Positions 30,223 through 43,398 of a stretch of 64,000 nt of DNA are shown piece after piece; within the stretch, counting starts at the first letter, position 1; each line of letters starts with the position of its first letter. The stretch covers positions 13,207,985 through 13,271,984 of the forward strand of contig NC_133940.1 of the NCBI RefSeq assembly GCF_031877795.1. Direction: 5' to 3'. Both the position numbers and the translations under genes were made by a program. The notes under the pieces were generated by a model. It did not search any database and was not told the origin of the DNA. It was given only the letters and a program-made list of their open reading frames with translations. The stretch is from Strix aluco (taxonomy: Eukaryota > Chordata > Aves > Strigiformes > Strigidae).

Positions 30223-33218
30223 TTATTCACACTTATTTGTAATCCTTCACACTTACTTCACGATAGGGTTCTAACCTTTTTGTGTTTCACTGCTGAGTGA
30301 AACTAAAGAAAAATGTTTTCAAAAGATCATTCCGTTTCTTTCTCTTACCAGAGAAATATGCCAGCCACATTTGTTTTAATCCATCTTTGATATCTTCAAA
30401 TTCTGACAAATAATGCTAAAGTGCGTTATTGTTGTAGAAGTTACACAAATTCCTAATCATTGTAGGAGGGGAGAGAAAGTGTATACAGCCATGTAGTACA
30501 CTATAAGCAATAATAAACCAAGCTCTTGTGGTGTCACTAAATCACTTCTTTCGATGGCCTTGAAGTCCCCATATAACATCTTTTTAAGACGTGTATCTTT
30601 TGCTTTAAAGTTTGGCCTCGGATGTCACTTGATGTGTTCCCTTGGTTTTTTGTTTGTTGGCTTGGTTTTGTGTGTGTTTGGAAGTGCAGGTTCTCTGGGT
30701 TCCTCAGCACCTGTTTTATGGGGCTGATAGGACAGTATCTGCAGTTCAAGGGGCTTTGCGCTGCATAGTTGGTGCCCTAAGTGCAGTTTTCTAAATTTTT
30801 GCCCTTTATTCATTTACAAGTATTTGCTGCCATCTAATGTTGACATGACAGCAGTGAAGTTCCTAAAAGAACTTTGTTGGCTAAATACATCAGTTGAGAT
30901 TGCCCTAGGCTGTGTAACTAATAACTGTTCAATTTCTTACGCAGTTGGCTCTGGTTCACCTCACTGGCTGTAATATCTTGTTAGCAAAATGCCCATGGAC
31001 TTTTGTAGTAGCAGTTGTGGCTAGTGCCACAGGAGACCTAATGTATGGTTTTTGATGGAAAAATTACTCAGCCTGAAAGCATTTGTTAATACTTCGTCAT
31101 TTCATTAGCACCTTTGTTTAAAGTACTTTTTGAGTGCATTGCACCCTTTATCCTAACTATATCTTGTGAAAATTGCTTTTTCATCACTGACATTGATCAG
31201 CATGCAGCTTAATTTCTGTATTTTAAATAGAAATTTCCATCAGTGATTCTGTGCATGATGATTGGGTATTAAAATTGGAAAAATGAAAAGGAATGGATTG
31301 TATATGGAAAAATACACTACTTCAGTTTTATTTGGAATCTGCTAATATTACTGATGGTCTTAATAGGATCTCGGACATAATATTAACATTTCTCAAAGGA
31401 AGGTTGAGCAGAACACCTGAAGCAGAGTTGATTTGAGGCTCATTCTATACAGAACTGCATGTCCAGGTTTGTTGACATGCTAATCAAATATCATACCAGT
31501 CATGCACATGCAGTTACCTGTTGAAGTGTTTCCTTTTTGAAAGGAAACTGGGTGAAAGTAACCAAGGGCTGTAATCATTTATTTTGTTTCTCTCCGTGCT
31601 ATTCATTACAGTGGAGAAGACAGGTCATGTTGCACTGGCAGCATCACCTTCATGTCCTGCCTCGTGTAAGTGAGGGGGCTTTGCTGTGCTTAGGATCAAA
31701 CTGATGAGAGACATGTTCAGAACTCAGGCTTCAGTGTTTCACAGTGAACTTACTGAAGCTCAAGGATATTTTTCCCTCTGGGGGATTAAGACCTCTTTCT
31801 CTCTTCCTCTTCCCTCTCCCTCCCCTCTGTACTGAGTGAGTATAAATTTCCATACTTCCCATTCTAACATACATTCTTTCTAAGTGTGCATATCCACATA
31901 TACATACGCATGCATGCCAGGCTAGACAAAATAAATGCTTATGCACTGTGGTTCAGATCTTTCTTGGCTGCAATAAGAGGCTCTCATGCAAGATAGATGT
32001 AGTGCAGATATAACAGGCCAGTGTAGAAGATTCCTAATTTAAGGCAGTTCTTACATGAAGTATATCTGCAGTTGGCAACTTTTTTTGCTGAATGAATCTC
32101 ACCTTGTATCACCTGTGAACCCTGCCAAAAGTTATAGTATGCATCTGGGCAGGACACAGCATTCCTGAAATAGCTCTTGTCCTTAGGAGGCGAGGCTCTT
32201 GCTTCCCTATCCAAAAAAGTATGAATGCTTTTGTAACTTCTGGATTGGTTTACTGTTGCATTATTTGAGTGGTAGGGTTGGCACAAGGGAGGTGCAATGA
32301 ATGAATTGTCAAGGTGAAAGGAAGAAGACGGGAACCACAGTAATGCAGATCTAGACCACGGAACCAACTCTTCATTGAAAAACACCTCAAACCACTTTCA
32401 TCTACAGCTGAGATGGTCTTCTGAAGCATATGAGTATGCTCAGATAATTATGCTACTGGGATACAGATTGCTGGTAGAAGGCATAGGGAGATGGCAGATG
32501 AGAAAGTGTAATGTCTCAAAATGCCACAACTATTTCAACAGTGCATTAACCTGACTTTCTGAGATCAAGGTATTAGAGATCTTCAGTGGTGTTCAGGACA
32601 ACTTAGTTTTTCTAACTGCATTCTCTTAACATAATGAAAGAAAAATCCAGTTTGCACTGCATCGGAGACACAGTTCTTGACTGCCTTGGCCTTTAAGCTA
32701 GTTTGGTCAGATTTTCAGATGGATTTGACAAGATTAGATGTGCACCTTGTTTCAGAGCTTCAAATCATATTGAAATTTAATCAAAGTGGAATTGTTATTT
32801 CCTGAGTATTGTGAGCAAATGATATCCACAACAGTTTGAAGCAATGTTTAATTTATAGCAGTTCCCTAGCAGAGGAGTTCATGAGATAATCTTTCTATGT
32901 TTTGAGATCCCTAGCATTTAGTTGACTTAACAACTTAATGAAGTAGAAGAAGATGTTGATGTTGAGATTTTTTTAGGATTTTTGTCACTTGAAGGAGGAA
33001 TCTGATGTATGAACAGCTGTACCTTGAGTTCAGGATATCATGTATGCTTAATCAGAGGCCTTTGTATTGGTGTCACTGAATGGTTGAATGGCTCTGACAC
33101 TTCAGCCTGCAGAGGGAGATAGTCTCCAGCATCCAGGTCAGAATGGCTATGAAAATTCTCAAGATTCACAATTCAAATGCAGGTTGTCCACCCTGTGGAG
33201 AGAGTAAATTGATTTGGT
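30223..33218 (+). other. TMEM164: TMEM164 intron, unique sequence
   Basis: AT-rich intron between the CR1 and a possible LTR remnant. The 133-codon minus-strand frame at 31984-32385 shows no known domain and no exon-like borders. Nothing else supported. Confidence 0.6.
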
Positions 33219-33540
33219 TGTATTGGGGGGGGACACGACTTCTTTTGGAGCCAAAAAGAATGTAAGTAATGGCCTTGCAAATTCTGGACAGTCCTGCGCC
33301 CTGGCCCCATGTATTTTAAGAGCTGAGTCGCTATTGTGCAGCTGCGCACAAGTGGACAGCCATATACACCCTAAATAATTAGGTAGGTGAGTTGTTTGCT
33401 GGGAGTAGAGTCAGAATTTTCAGCTTATAAGGCAAGTGCTGTATCCTTGTAAGCAATAAAGAAACTGTCTCTCTGACTCAAGTCATAAAGCCCTTTTCTT
33501 TTTGATCTGTGTCTTCAAAAGTGGCATCAGAAGAGATGAA
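33219..33540 (+). mobile_element. Possible old LTR remnant (R-U5 and primer-site-like sequence)
   Basis: From TGTATTGGGG a retroviral LTR-like stretch leads to AATAAA at 33455-33460, then a T/C-rich U5-like run, and then GTGGCATCAGAAG at about 33520-33532, which resembles an ERVL-type primer binding site. No target duplication or second LTR was found, and the boundaries are uncertain. The alternative is chance similarity in unique intron sequence. Confidence 0.38.
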
Positions 33541-36500
33541 GTTCTATGGCATTGTCAGAAAGTAAGTAGAAGTTGATGATTTTCTTTTTTTCATTTTTCC
33601 CCTCTCATGGAGAAGGTCTCTGTCACACTTCAGATAGATGGACAGAAGCAGCTCTGTATAGCCAGCTTTCTTAAGGAGAGTGCAGCGTTTCTTACCTAAT
33701 GAGAAGCTGGGCTAAGTTGTGAGATGTAGAACACAGATACCAACTACAAGCAAAAGGATCATTTTCCCAGTGGCTTTAAACGAGGAAAGTGCAATTAAAG
33801 CAATTGGGGATCTAAACTTGTGCTTTCCAGCAAGGAAAAGGGTGAGGAATTACCATATTTAAAGATATTTCTAGCTGTTATACCCTTTGTGAGACACACC
33901 TGTATTTAGCTATATCTCTCCTTGGCTTTTAAATGGAGTTATAAAGCAGGCTTTATTACATAGCTTAGTAGTAATCCTTGAATATAGTTAGGTAGTCATA
34001 AATCTAGCTTATCTCCATCCTCACTGAAATACTTCATAATGTGCAGTACAGCTCTTTCACTGAAACTCTTAATTACTTAGAGACCTGTCAACTCTTGTAT
34101 ATTATTCTCCTAGTCTCCTGCTGGCAGCTTGCATGTTCCTATTCCATCTTTTCCCTGCCTCCTGAATCCCGTGTGAGAGATGTCAGTGCCTGGTTCCCTG
34201 TCCAGCTGTGCTTGTGCTATGGCCCCTTGAGCAGCAGGGAGCTGTGGCACTGCTCAGCAGCTGGAGGGCTGAGCTGCTGCTCGGGCTGCAGGCTCATGCT
34301 GCAAGGCTCTCTTGTAGCTTGGTCGTTTCAGGATAATCTTGTTTAATGATTTAAGAGAGCTGGAGAGGAAGAGGACATGTCTCTGTTGTGTGACCCTCTG
34401 AGCTTCATGCACTGGGCAGTTACAGTTCCTTTGAAACTATGGTGGCCTATTATGAAACACTTAAAACTAAATAAGGAGATTAATGTGGCATTCTCTGAGT
34501 GGGCCCAGGGTCTGTTAAAGAAGGGTATGTACCAGTATATGGAAGAACTAGTACTTTATGAAGGAAGAACCGCTGCTGCTTCTTTATGGAATATAAAAAA
34601 TGGTTCCTGAGAGGAGCAGGTAGTAAGACCCCTGTCTGAGGTGATTCTGGTGAGAGTAGCTGGCATTGAGGGAAAATAGAAATCTTCTGGCGTAATCTAC
34701 ACATAGATTCAGAACAGCTGTAGGTATAACAGTGGATTTCAGGCTCATCCTCTTGAGAACATTTTTCCTGTCTTCTCCTGGAAAGGAAGTTTGGTCTCTA
34801 GGCTAGCTTAATAGGCCACACTACTAGAATTAACCCTTTGATCAAGGGAAATAAAATGGAAATAAATTTGCCCTCACATTTTTATAAGCTTGAAAATGAA
34901 AGAATTGTAGTAGTTGCTCTGAGTTTTGGATTAAGCAGGTCTACCTGTAATCATGAGACTACTGGAGGAGAGTGCTGGGATGGAAAGCTGATAAAGCTCT
35001 ATCAAATGTAATGGGAATGAAAGCAAGACATTAATTAGGAAAAAGAGGTTATTTTAACACCCTGCTAAATTAAAAAATTGTACTATATTTAGGTTCTAAT
35101 TCTCTAATTCAAACAGAGGAGTAATTTTTTCCTGTGTTATGTTTTCACAGAAATAAAAAAGGCGTACTACTTTCTATTAAGTTGTATTCAAATTTTTAAA
35201 AGCCTATGTTTTGAGAACTTTAAATAAAAATAATAGTTCATAAGAACACTAGAACTAGCACAAGACATTGCAGGGGGAAATAGTATAAAAGAAGTCGAGT
35301 CTCTTTGTTGATCTTTAGATTTTTAAAGCCATACTTCCATTTCCTGGATGGCAAAATTAATCACTTGGTATGACCAAGGTCAACAAATTCTTGTTGTAGA
35401 AGCAGATGATGAACCCCAAACTTTTCAATCTATATGAAATCCTTCCTATCAATGCTAATGAAATAATGAGGTTTAAATTAAACTGAAATATGCAGTGCTG
35501 TGCTATTTCAACACAAGAGCAAATACACAGCCTACTTGGATGACCCTGATTTGGAACGGTCTCAACTGTCTGGGGCATGAGCATTTTTGAGAATGAGATT
35601 AGTGCCAGACTGGCAGTTGGATTAAATTTTTGAAAGTGCTTAACATATAAGAATTGCCTGTGATCCTTAGTGAATAGAGAGGGAAACTCACTGCTACCTA
35701 TTGAAATTGATTTCCTGTGTAAGCAGCAAGTAGCTTTTGCCAAAGCCAACCACAGGCCATTCAACCAACCACTCAGCTGGGTCTCGATTTTCCTGTTTGT
35801 TTCTTTTAGCAGACTGTGTACTGCAGAAAATAGACCACACTGCTCTGTTAAACAGTCATCTGTTGAATAGCAGGACTGTAGAGTAATAAAATCTATAGTG
35901 ATTATTTATCTAATGAGAAATGTACAGAAAATATCTCAGGTATGAATTTAAAATTAGTTTCCCAAAGCACTGTTGAGAATCCAGAGCTCTTTGAAATCTT
36001 TGTGCGGAGGTCATTGTTTCTTTTTTGTCCCTTGAGGTCCAAATAATGATACTGCTAAAAATCACACTATTATTTTCAGGATTACAAAGTCTGGCAAGGA
36101 GGGATTTTTCTATTATAAAGTGAGATCAAAGGTCTGTAGAGGGTGAGAGTTGCTAATGTATTTTTTTAAGCTTTGCAACAGAGGGAGGATGTAGCAGTGT
36201 GAAATTCTTTGCTGGAGGAACCCAAACAGTTCTCCTTAGTGACTTCTGAAACATGATTCCCTGACTAGATTGAAGCTGGACATGAGAAGCTTGAGTTCAA
36301 AGCCAAAGTATGCCACTGATGTGTTTTGTCATCTTGTGCAATTTCCTTAGTCTTTTAATGACTGCTTTCTCCCTCCACACTTGTTTTGTAGCTGAGTTCA
36401 GTTGTCCATTTTAGTGTTTATATAGTACCTGCACTGTAAGTCCCCCGAATATCAAGGTCTCTGGATTTTATCTTTTCTGAATGTTTACCTCTTTAGACTA

Positions 36501-39011
36501 CTACGATCTGTTCTCAGGCTTTGTCAAATACTTTTGAAATAACACAGGCAACTGCCAACCAGGCAAGTTCACATGAAACTGGATTTGGTATAGCACTGCT
36601 TTGATAGTTCCTGGGAGCTGTTTTAGATACCTTATTTAAATTTTATGTTGTGTTTTGCATCTAGGTTAAACATGCACCTAAAACTGCAAAGACAGAACAA
36701 AAAAAACTTTGCAAGTCAAATATGTTTTCTTTACTCTACAGCTGAGGAGGGAGCACGAAGAGTTTCTGTATAGCTTGACCAGGTCACTTAAAGTTGGTGC
36801 AGCCAAAAATAGAGCCATGGCCTCCTAAACTCAGACACCAAGGCTAGTTGCTTCTTCTCTTGCTCTCTGTAATGAAAAAAATATATTCAAGGTGGTATCA
36901 CATATCTGATGTTTTCAGACAGTGGAGTTTAATGAATATCATTGCTATTTAAGTCTCCTGTACCGTTTTCTAAATAGGATACCAGCTCTTAGATCATGCT
37001 TGCTAAGTATGTTCAAAGAATTAGACTGTTGTGAATTTTTTCCCTTTACCTGTAGAACACTCCATTTAGTTATTCATGTAGAGTTCAGTTTTACCTTTGG
37101 AATTTGCTTATAGTTCAGACACTTCTTCTGACCTTCACCTACCTACTGGATAAGAAATCTTATAAGCTGCCTTATGCTTTCAAAGTAGCTTCTCTGCTCA
37201 TATTTATCATGGTTGCACCAAGTCACAGCTTGCTCACTAAAACATGGTCTGCTCTTGTGTCTCAGGTAATTACACTATTATTGTTGCTCATTAAAGTCAG
37301 GCAGTGATATATGGGGTGCATGTGCGCTGCTGTCATTCAAGCATACAATCAACTCCTTACTCTTTTGACTAGCAACAGAGAAGCTATTTGGAGTGGACAA
37401 TGAATAGATGTACAGTTTTAGATGATAAAGTGTAGGTAATTTTGAATTTGTAACATTCACAAGATGATATTTAAATTAGATTATTTCAGGTAGCTACTGC
37501 AAAATCCATCTGAACTGGCATGATGGGTACAAACTATGGAAGACCACTATGCAGAAAAGATTGTAAAAGGGCAACAGGGATTGAGAAAGCAGTCCTCTAG
37601 GGATTTTAGACCTGAGACAGGATGCACCATTATGTAGTGGTGTAGTAAAGCAAGTAATAGCAGTTATTTGCCTCTATCTACATACGATACCATACATAGG
37701 CATACTCATAGCAGCTTTAGTCTGGCAGGTTCTCTCATAGCTAGCTGCGCATGTGTAGTTACGAGTTCCCAGTAGCCTTGTAGAGTATATGCTGAAGTCT
37801 GTTGAATCTTCCTGGTAATTACTGAGTGTACTAGCTAGCAAAGGCTAATAGGAATATTGCACTCTGTGCTGTAAGCTATCCTTTCAGTGGATACACATTC
37901 CAATATTTAATAATATCTAATGGATCAGAGAGCAGACAAAGGCAAATAAAAAAATGCCAGTGTATTTTTATAATCACCCGAAACTCCTTGTAGCAGCTGA
38001 GCAGCATGATTTTGTGGACTTTTTTTCTTTTGCATCCCTAGGTTAAGTTATTAAAGTTGTAAGGAAAATAATATTTTTCCCCATATCTTAACACTGAAAT
38101 TTTCATGTCTGCTAGCAAGAGTCTTGAGACTCTGTAAACTGTTTTTGTTATCACCATATGATGTTTGAATATTTAATTCCAAAAATAGTCCTGTATCTAA
38201 GGGTACTTTTATTAGATCTGATTTCCTTGGTACATTCTAGATCACGTGACATTGTTTTGTCAGTAAATTGATAAAACCTAGTTTAAGGAGGAGACGGAAA
38301 GGTGAACCCAGGAATAATGTTTTATCTGCTACTTCATTTAAAGGGGAAAAAATACTTTACAGTATCTGTGATATCTACTGATTATAAAATTGTTTGTATT
38401 ATATATCTGAAAATATCTCCACAGCAGTTTTCATTTAAAAGCTCAGTCTGTCATTAATTTTATACTGCTTTTCTGTTCCTAGGCATTATTGGTGCAAGTT
38501 ACTTTTTAATAGTTGTTAAACAACCATAAAATTAGGAAATGGCAATTAAGCTGTGCTCTAATACAGTGCAGTGCAAGAACTGCCACTACCTAGGTTAGTT
38601 CTGTGCATGCTGAAGTCATAGCCCCCATAAGAAGCAGGTGTTTTAAGTATAAATAACCTGATTTTGAAGATTCATTGTATACCACTACTGTATTTTAAAA
38701 TCATTTAGTACTTCTGTGGTTGAAGGAAGAATGAGGTAAAAAAATCACTGGTGTTGATGAAAAAGAGGCAAGCTTAATGAGGTAACATATTGTACGTTTT
38801 ACTGCTGGACCAGAGGAGGGAAGAAACTGATGAGGACGCTTCAGGTAAGAAATAAGGCGCTCAAATATTAATTACTGTAATGGTATTGAGTAGGTTATCA
38901 GCTAAAGCCAGATGCCCGAACATCCACAGAGCAGAAGAGAGAGGATTATTCATGAGTGTTTGATGGACACAGCAATTCAGCTGAATACTAATGTATTCCT
39001 TTCTTTTCAAG
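33541..39011 (+). other. TMEM164: TMEM164 intron, mostly unrecognised
   Basis: The part at 34100-34620 is more GC-rich and holds two open frames (34041-34346 and 34377-34610). Their products are not recognised and could be remnants of the ERV-like material upstream or chance. The rest is AT-rich intron with nothing supported. Confidence 0.55.
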
Positions 39012-39112
39012 GTATCTACACTCCAGAACCACTCTGCAATTTCTGGTGGGCTCTTTTATCCACGGGGTTTATGTTTGTATATCATTTTAGCATCTTGCAG
39101 ATTCTGGGATTG
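39012..39112 (+). CDS. TMEM164: TMEM164 coding exon (fourth visible)
   Basis: 101 nt. It completes the split Gly codon and encodes [12 protein letters not shown] then [21 protein letters not shown], a strongly hydrophobic membrane segment matching the family. Acceptor TTTTCAAG, donor TTG|GTAAGT. It exits in phase 0, joining to the Val-Thr-Glu-Val start of the last exon. Confidence 0.96.
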
Positions 39113-39499
39113 GTAAGTAAATACAGGTTAATAAATGGATAGTTTGCAAGTACATTCAAAGTAAAAACACTGACTAGTTTTTCAGAGTGCCCATATATAT
39201 ATGTATGGATATGCAAATTTTTAATTGCATGTTCTAATGGGCATTTGTATCTCGTATCTCACAAGTATCAGTAAAATATTTCGTAAGTTGGTTATGTACC
39301 TGCATAAATCCATCTATTAAATGCACAACTGAATTTGGATCTGCTTTCCTCCCGAAAGCTGCCCTACTTGTGTTGAACAAAGGAGTGTGACCGAAACATT
39401 TTTTATTATTATGGTTATTTCAAAATTACCATTTTAGGTGTCTGAATCAGTGCAACACAAAAATATTGTTAATTTATAAATTTGTTGTCGCTTTCTCAG

Positions 39500-39706
39500 G
39501 TTACAGAAGTGAATTTGAACAACATGTTGTGCCCAGCCGTCTCAGATCCTTTTTATGGGCCCTGGTATCGAATTTGGGCATCTGGACATCAGACTGTCAT
39601 GACCATGACTCATGGGAAGCTTGTAATCCTACTGTTTTACAGTGCTGGCCCCATCTTTAAATGTAGCGTGGACTTGCTTAGACTCCCAGCTAAGAAAATA
39701 GACTGA
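39500..39706 (+). CDS. TMEM164: TMEM164 terminal coding exon
   Basis: 207 nt including the TGA stop at 39704-39706. It encodes [20 protein letters not shown], then [11 protein letters not shown] and a last hydrophobic segment, and ends in [10 protein letters not shown], the family's conserved C-terminus. Acceptor TTTCTCAG. The intron before it is only 387 bp (39113-39499). The frame is intact from 9967, so this gene is functional as far as the window shows. Confidence 0.97.
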   Translation, partial: VTEVNLNNMLCPAVSDPFYGPWYRIWASGHQTVMTMTHGKLVILLFYSAGPIFKCSVDLLRLPAKKID

Positions 39707-40075
39707 AATTTCTCCCCATGGAGTAGTACATACAGGAAGCAGAGATACTTATACTGGAAAACAAAGAGGAGGGATGAGAGGACAATGTGTTTATACTTCT
39801 CCCCACAGTTTATTGCCTCAAAAACACCTCTGTAATCAAGTGAGGGTTTTTTTAACTGCTGTTTCTCACTGCCTTGCCAATGGCAAAATTAGTGGCCTTA
39901 TTCTGGAAAAGGTTCGTATTTTATACATTTTGTGTAGATTACAGCAGAATCTTGCTAAACCACTGTTTAAAATTAGGCCAGGATCTGTCCACATTCCAGC
40001 AAAGAGCGTGGCAGTGCTACCTCGTTTTGAGTTATTTTCCATTAAATGTAAGTACACTTATATCACAGGATAGGA

Positions 40076-40081
40076 AATAAA
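40076..40081 (+). terminator. TMEM164: Candidate proximal poly(A) signal of TMEM164
   Basis: AATAAA 370 bp after the stop codon, followed within 30 bp by TGATGTG-type sequence. Would give a short 3' UTR. Confidence 0.45.
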
Positions 40082-41154
40082 GCTGAATTATAACACTCCA
40101 CTGATGTGAACAGAACACATGCTGATGTGCATCATCCTGGCTTAACTCTGAGCACTTGAATCTTGCAAAATGGTCACAGTGAAATGATGTACACTTAATC
40201 TCCCAGTTGTAAGTGCAAAACAGTGAGGTTCTACTGTATTTTCTTTAAGCTGGTTGAAAATGTTGGGGAACAATAACTCATTCAAAAAGATACATATTTT
40301 TTTTTAATTGACTACTTAATTTCTGAGCTGCTGTGGATAAGTATCTATCTAGCCAAGTCCTGTCAGATCTTGATGCTCTGGAGATGCTTTTATTTGAGCA
40401 GAAAAACACCATGTTGAAATAATTTCAAAAGACCATATTACATATAAACTATGATAAGATATTTTGTCCACTGTTCTGACTTTGAACAAAATGTTTCACT
40501 TAGACTGGAGAGGGAGTGGAGATACAAAGTCCAATGTAAACATCAGAGTTTTCTTTTTTTACTTAACTAGCTTTTGAAACATTCCTCCTCTGTGTTCTAC
40601 ACTGATCCTCACTAGTAGTACAGTGGTTAGTGAAGAAACAAAATGAAACTATGTTCTCTCTCTACAGCTCCAATGCATTCTGTATACTGATTTTAAATTA
40701 TGGATATAAAAAGGAACGTGAAATCAGTGCAGGCCTCTACTGAAAAGAAAGTGTTCCAGTTTACTAGTATGACTAATTCTTCCTGTCAGCATGTCTTTTG
40801 GAGAACAGGATGTAGATAGGCAGAATGATAAATAGTAAACTGCGTGAACCTGTTCAAATTTTCCAAGGTGAGAGGAGAAACTGCTGGGCAGAAAGATGGG
40901 CAATCTTGAGTATGTTCCTCCAGGTAGTTATTTGTGAGCCTGTTATGCAGACTGTTGTGTTTCAGGGCTGCAGGAATTTTGTTGTACAAAAGTTTGTTGC
41001 AATTTATAGATTCATTGTGTTGTCAAAGCTGTGACTTGTAAGATAAAACTAAACCATCATACCTCCTCCAGCTGGATCACCTGAAGATGTATTCTGAAGT
41101 TAAGGTACAGTCATTTATACCTCAAGAAGGAAAAGTAATGAGAAGTGGTTGACT

Positions 41155-41168
41155 CCCCCCCCCCCCCC
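41155..41168. repeat. Poly(C) run
   Basis: Fourteen consecutive C, flanked by GACT and AAGAAAAA. A simple homopolymer, also a likely place for length error in assembly. Confidence 0.85.
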
Positions 41169-41318
41169 AAGAAAAATTTTTCATTGGAGAGGGAACAAAT
41201 GGCTACTTCAAATATTTTTACTCTGTATGATTAAAAAACCAGTACACCTCAATTGGAAATATATTGACCCACATTCTAATTTACAAACTGGTTTCTGGCT
41301 TTCTTCCATTCCTGGCTC

Positions 41319-41364
41319 TGTGTGTGTGTATATATATATACATATATATATATACACACACACA
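41319..41364. repeat. Perfect palindromic TG/TA/CA microsatellite
   Basis: A TG-then-TA arm (41319-41340) is the exact reverse complement of the TA-then-CA arm (41343-41364), with a 2-nt CA centre. The CA run continues 2 nt further. It can form a cruciform in DNA or a long hairpin in RNA. Confidence 0.9.
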
Positions 41365-42911
41365 CATAATTATACTGTACCCTCGCAGCGTGAGAACCTG
41401 TGATACGTACCTGAACTACCCATCAAACGTGTATAGCTGGTCTTAGTTATACAGACTATACAGCTCCTTGTGTTTTTAATCAGAATTCAACTTGAGAAAG
41501 GTAAGCACCTGATAATAAGAACTACCAGCATAGAGAGTTACCTGTGAATTGCTGATCCTGCAAATGTCTAAGGACATAATGAATTTCACGGAGAGTCTTG
41601 CTGCTGGCTCAGTAAAGCTGGGCATGTGTTGCTTAAGTATTTGTGGAGTGGGGCCTAAAGAAAGAATGTGTTGGTATTGAAGGCCTGAATCCATCTGTAG
41701 AAGACCACTTAATTAGCTGCTGAAGTGATAGAAATTCTTGCTGTTTATTTCAGCAGATTCAGCATTTCATGAGGAAATACAGGATGTTGCTGGGAGATGC
41801 TGAGATGCACGGTGCTGGATGTTAAAGCATGCCCCCTATTAATATACTTCATCTCCTATGAATAGCTGAATGAAATGTACAGTGATTCTTCCCTGCCCAT
41901 AGTTACTGTCAAGTGTATCATGGTTTATTTATTCACTTAAGAATTTGGCAAAATGCCTCATGTTGAATTCAATCCTGTTCAGAAGGAATGTTTTGTATTA
42001 CAGTAGAATGATTTTATCCAAATTTTGCAAATGTTATTTAGCATTATTATTTGCTTAACTGTATGTTGGTTTTTTTTAAAGAATCTTTCCTGTTTCTTTT
42101 TCTTCAAAATATTGTAGCTACTGGAAAAAATTCTGAGTTATGTGAAAGTAGCAGCTTTTTTTTTTTTAAAAAAAACTTTTCCTATCTATAGTCATATACT
42201 TAAGGGCATTCTAAACAAGTATAAAATGGCTGCTATTTGCCACCATTGACCCCTCTGGTCAATTAAGACTGCAGAGGCATTTAAATAAGCTCAGGTGTCT
42301 CAGTGCAGGCTGTTTGCTTGGACTGCAAAATTTGTGAGCTCTTCTGACTGAATTAAAATTCAGTAGCAGGAATGGCAATGTTAAATATAGCCAACAGGAG
42401 GGAAATCCCTGGGGCAATCTGGATGAAAGGATTCTTGGTGTGGCCCAAGTGGTGTCACTTGGACCATTGACTTTGATAGCAGAGCCACTGTGATTGCTCC
42501 TGCCTTCCCTCCCACCCCATATCCTAGGTACTGGTCTCTGTCACTGTGCTGTGACTTGAGCTGTTCCCTGTTATGGTGGTCCGGTTGTTTTGAGTCACAG
42601 TAGAAATTTCAGGCATATTTTCACAACATGGAGTACACTGACAGAACTGCTCATCAAAGCCAATGGCACACTCAATATTCCCCTTCCAAACCTTACCTGT
42701 GCAGGTTCTGGAGCTCACTGAACTCTTCCATACCAATTTAAATTTCTAAAATGGCTAACTGAACAAGGTAATTCAGCAAAAAAGTAGAGAGGTAAGGAGC
42801 TGCTGTAGAAGAGTGGAATGGTGCAACTGGAGTCAGACAGGAGGGAAGGCAGTGGAACAGTGGGAGCTGTTGCTTCTTTGCTTGTTGTACAGTATCAATG
42901 AAGCTGGCTGA

Positions 42912-43398
42912 GTTAGAATAGAGTCATTTAGGTTGGACAAGACCTTTAAGATCATCAAATCCAACCATAAACTTTGCACTGCCAAGTTCACCAATAAACT
43001 GTCTCCCTAAGCACCACATCTACATGTCTTTGAAATACCTCCAGGGATGGTGACTCAACCACCTTCCTGGGCAGCCTGTTCTGACACTTGACAACCCTTT
43101 CAGTGAAGAAATTTTTCCTAATATCCAACCTAAACCTCCCCCAGTGCAACTGGAGGCCACTTCCTCTTGTCCTGTTGCTTGTTACTTGGGGAAAAAAAGA
43201 GACCAACATCTACCTCGTTACAGCCTCCTTCCAGGTAGTTGTAGAGAGTGCCTCCACTCCAGGCTAAACACCCCCAGTTCCCTCAGCTGCTCCTCATCGG
43301 ACTTGTGCTCTAGACCCTTCACCAGCTTTGTTGTCCTTTGGACACACTCCAGCACCTCAGTGTCTTTCCTGTTGTGAAGGGCCTAAAAGTTGAATTAT
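42912..43398 (-). mobile_element. CR1 LINE 3' fragment, reverse orientation
   Basis: The left end around GAGTCATTTAGGTTGGACAAG is the reverse of a CR1 3' end. The minus-strand frame encodes the CR1 C-terminal signature: [15 protein letters not shown], then [15 protein letters not shown]. About 490 bp, 5' truncated and interrupted by an A-run near 43191-43197. It lies inside the probable TMEM164 3' UTR, antisense to it. Confidence 0.9.

Noticed and set aside
29595-30230. Many overlapping frames of 60-145 codons on both strands
   Set aside because: They are the decayed CR1 reverse transcriptase and its shadows, not host genes.
31984-32385. 133-codon minus-strand frame
   Set aside because: Single isolated frame without known domain or promoter; length is within chance for a window this size.
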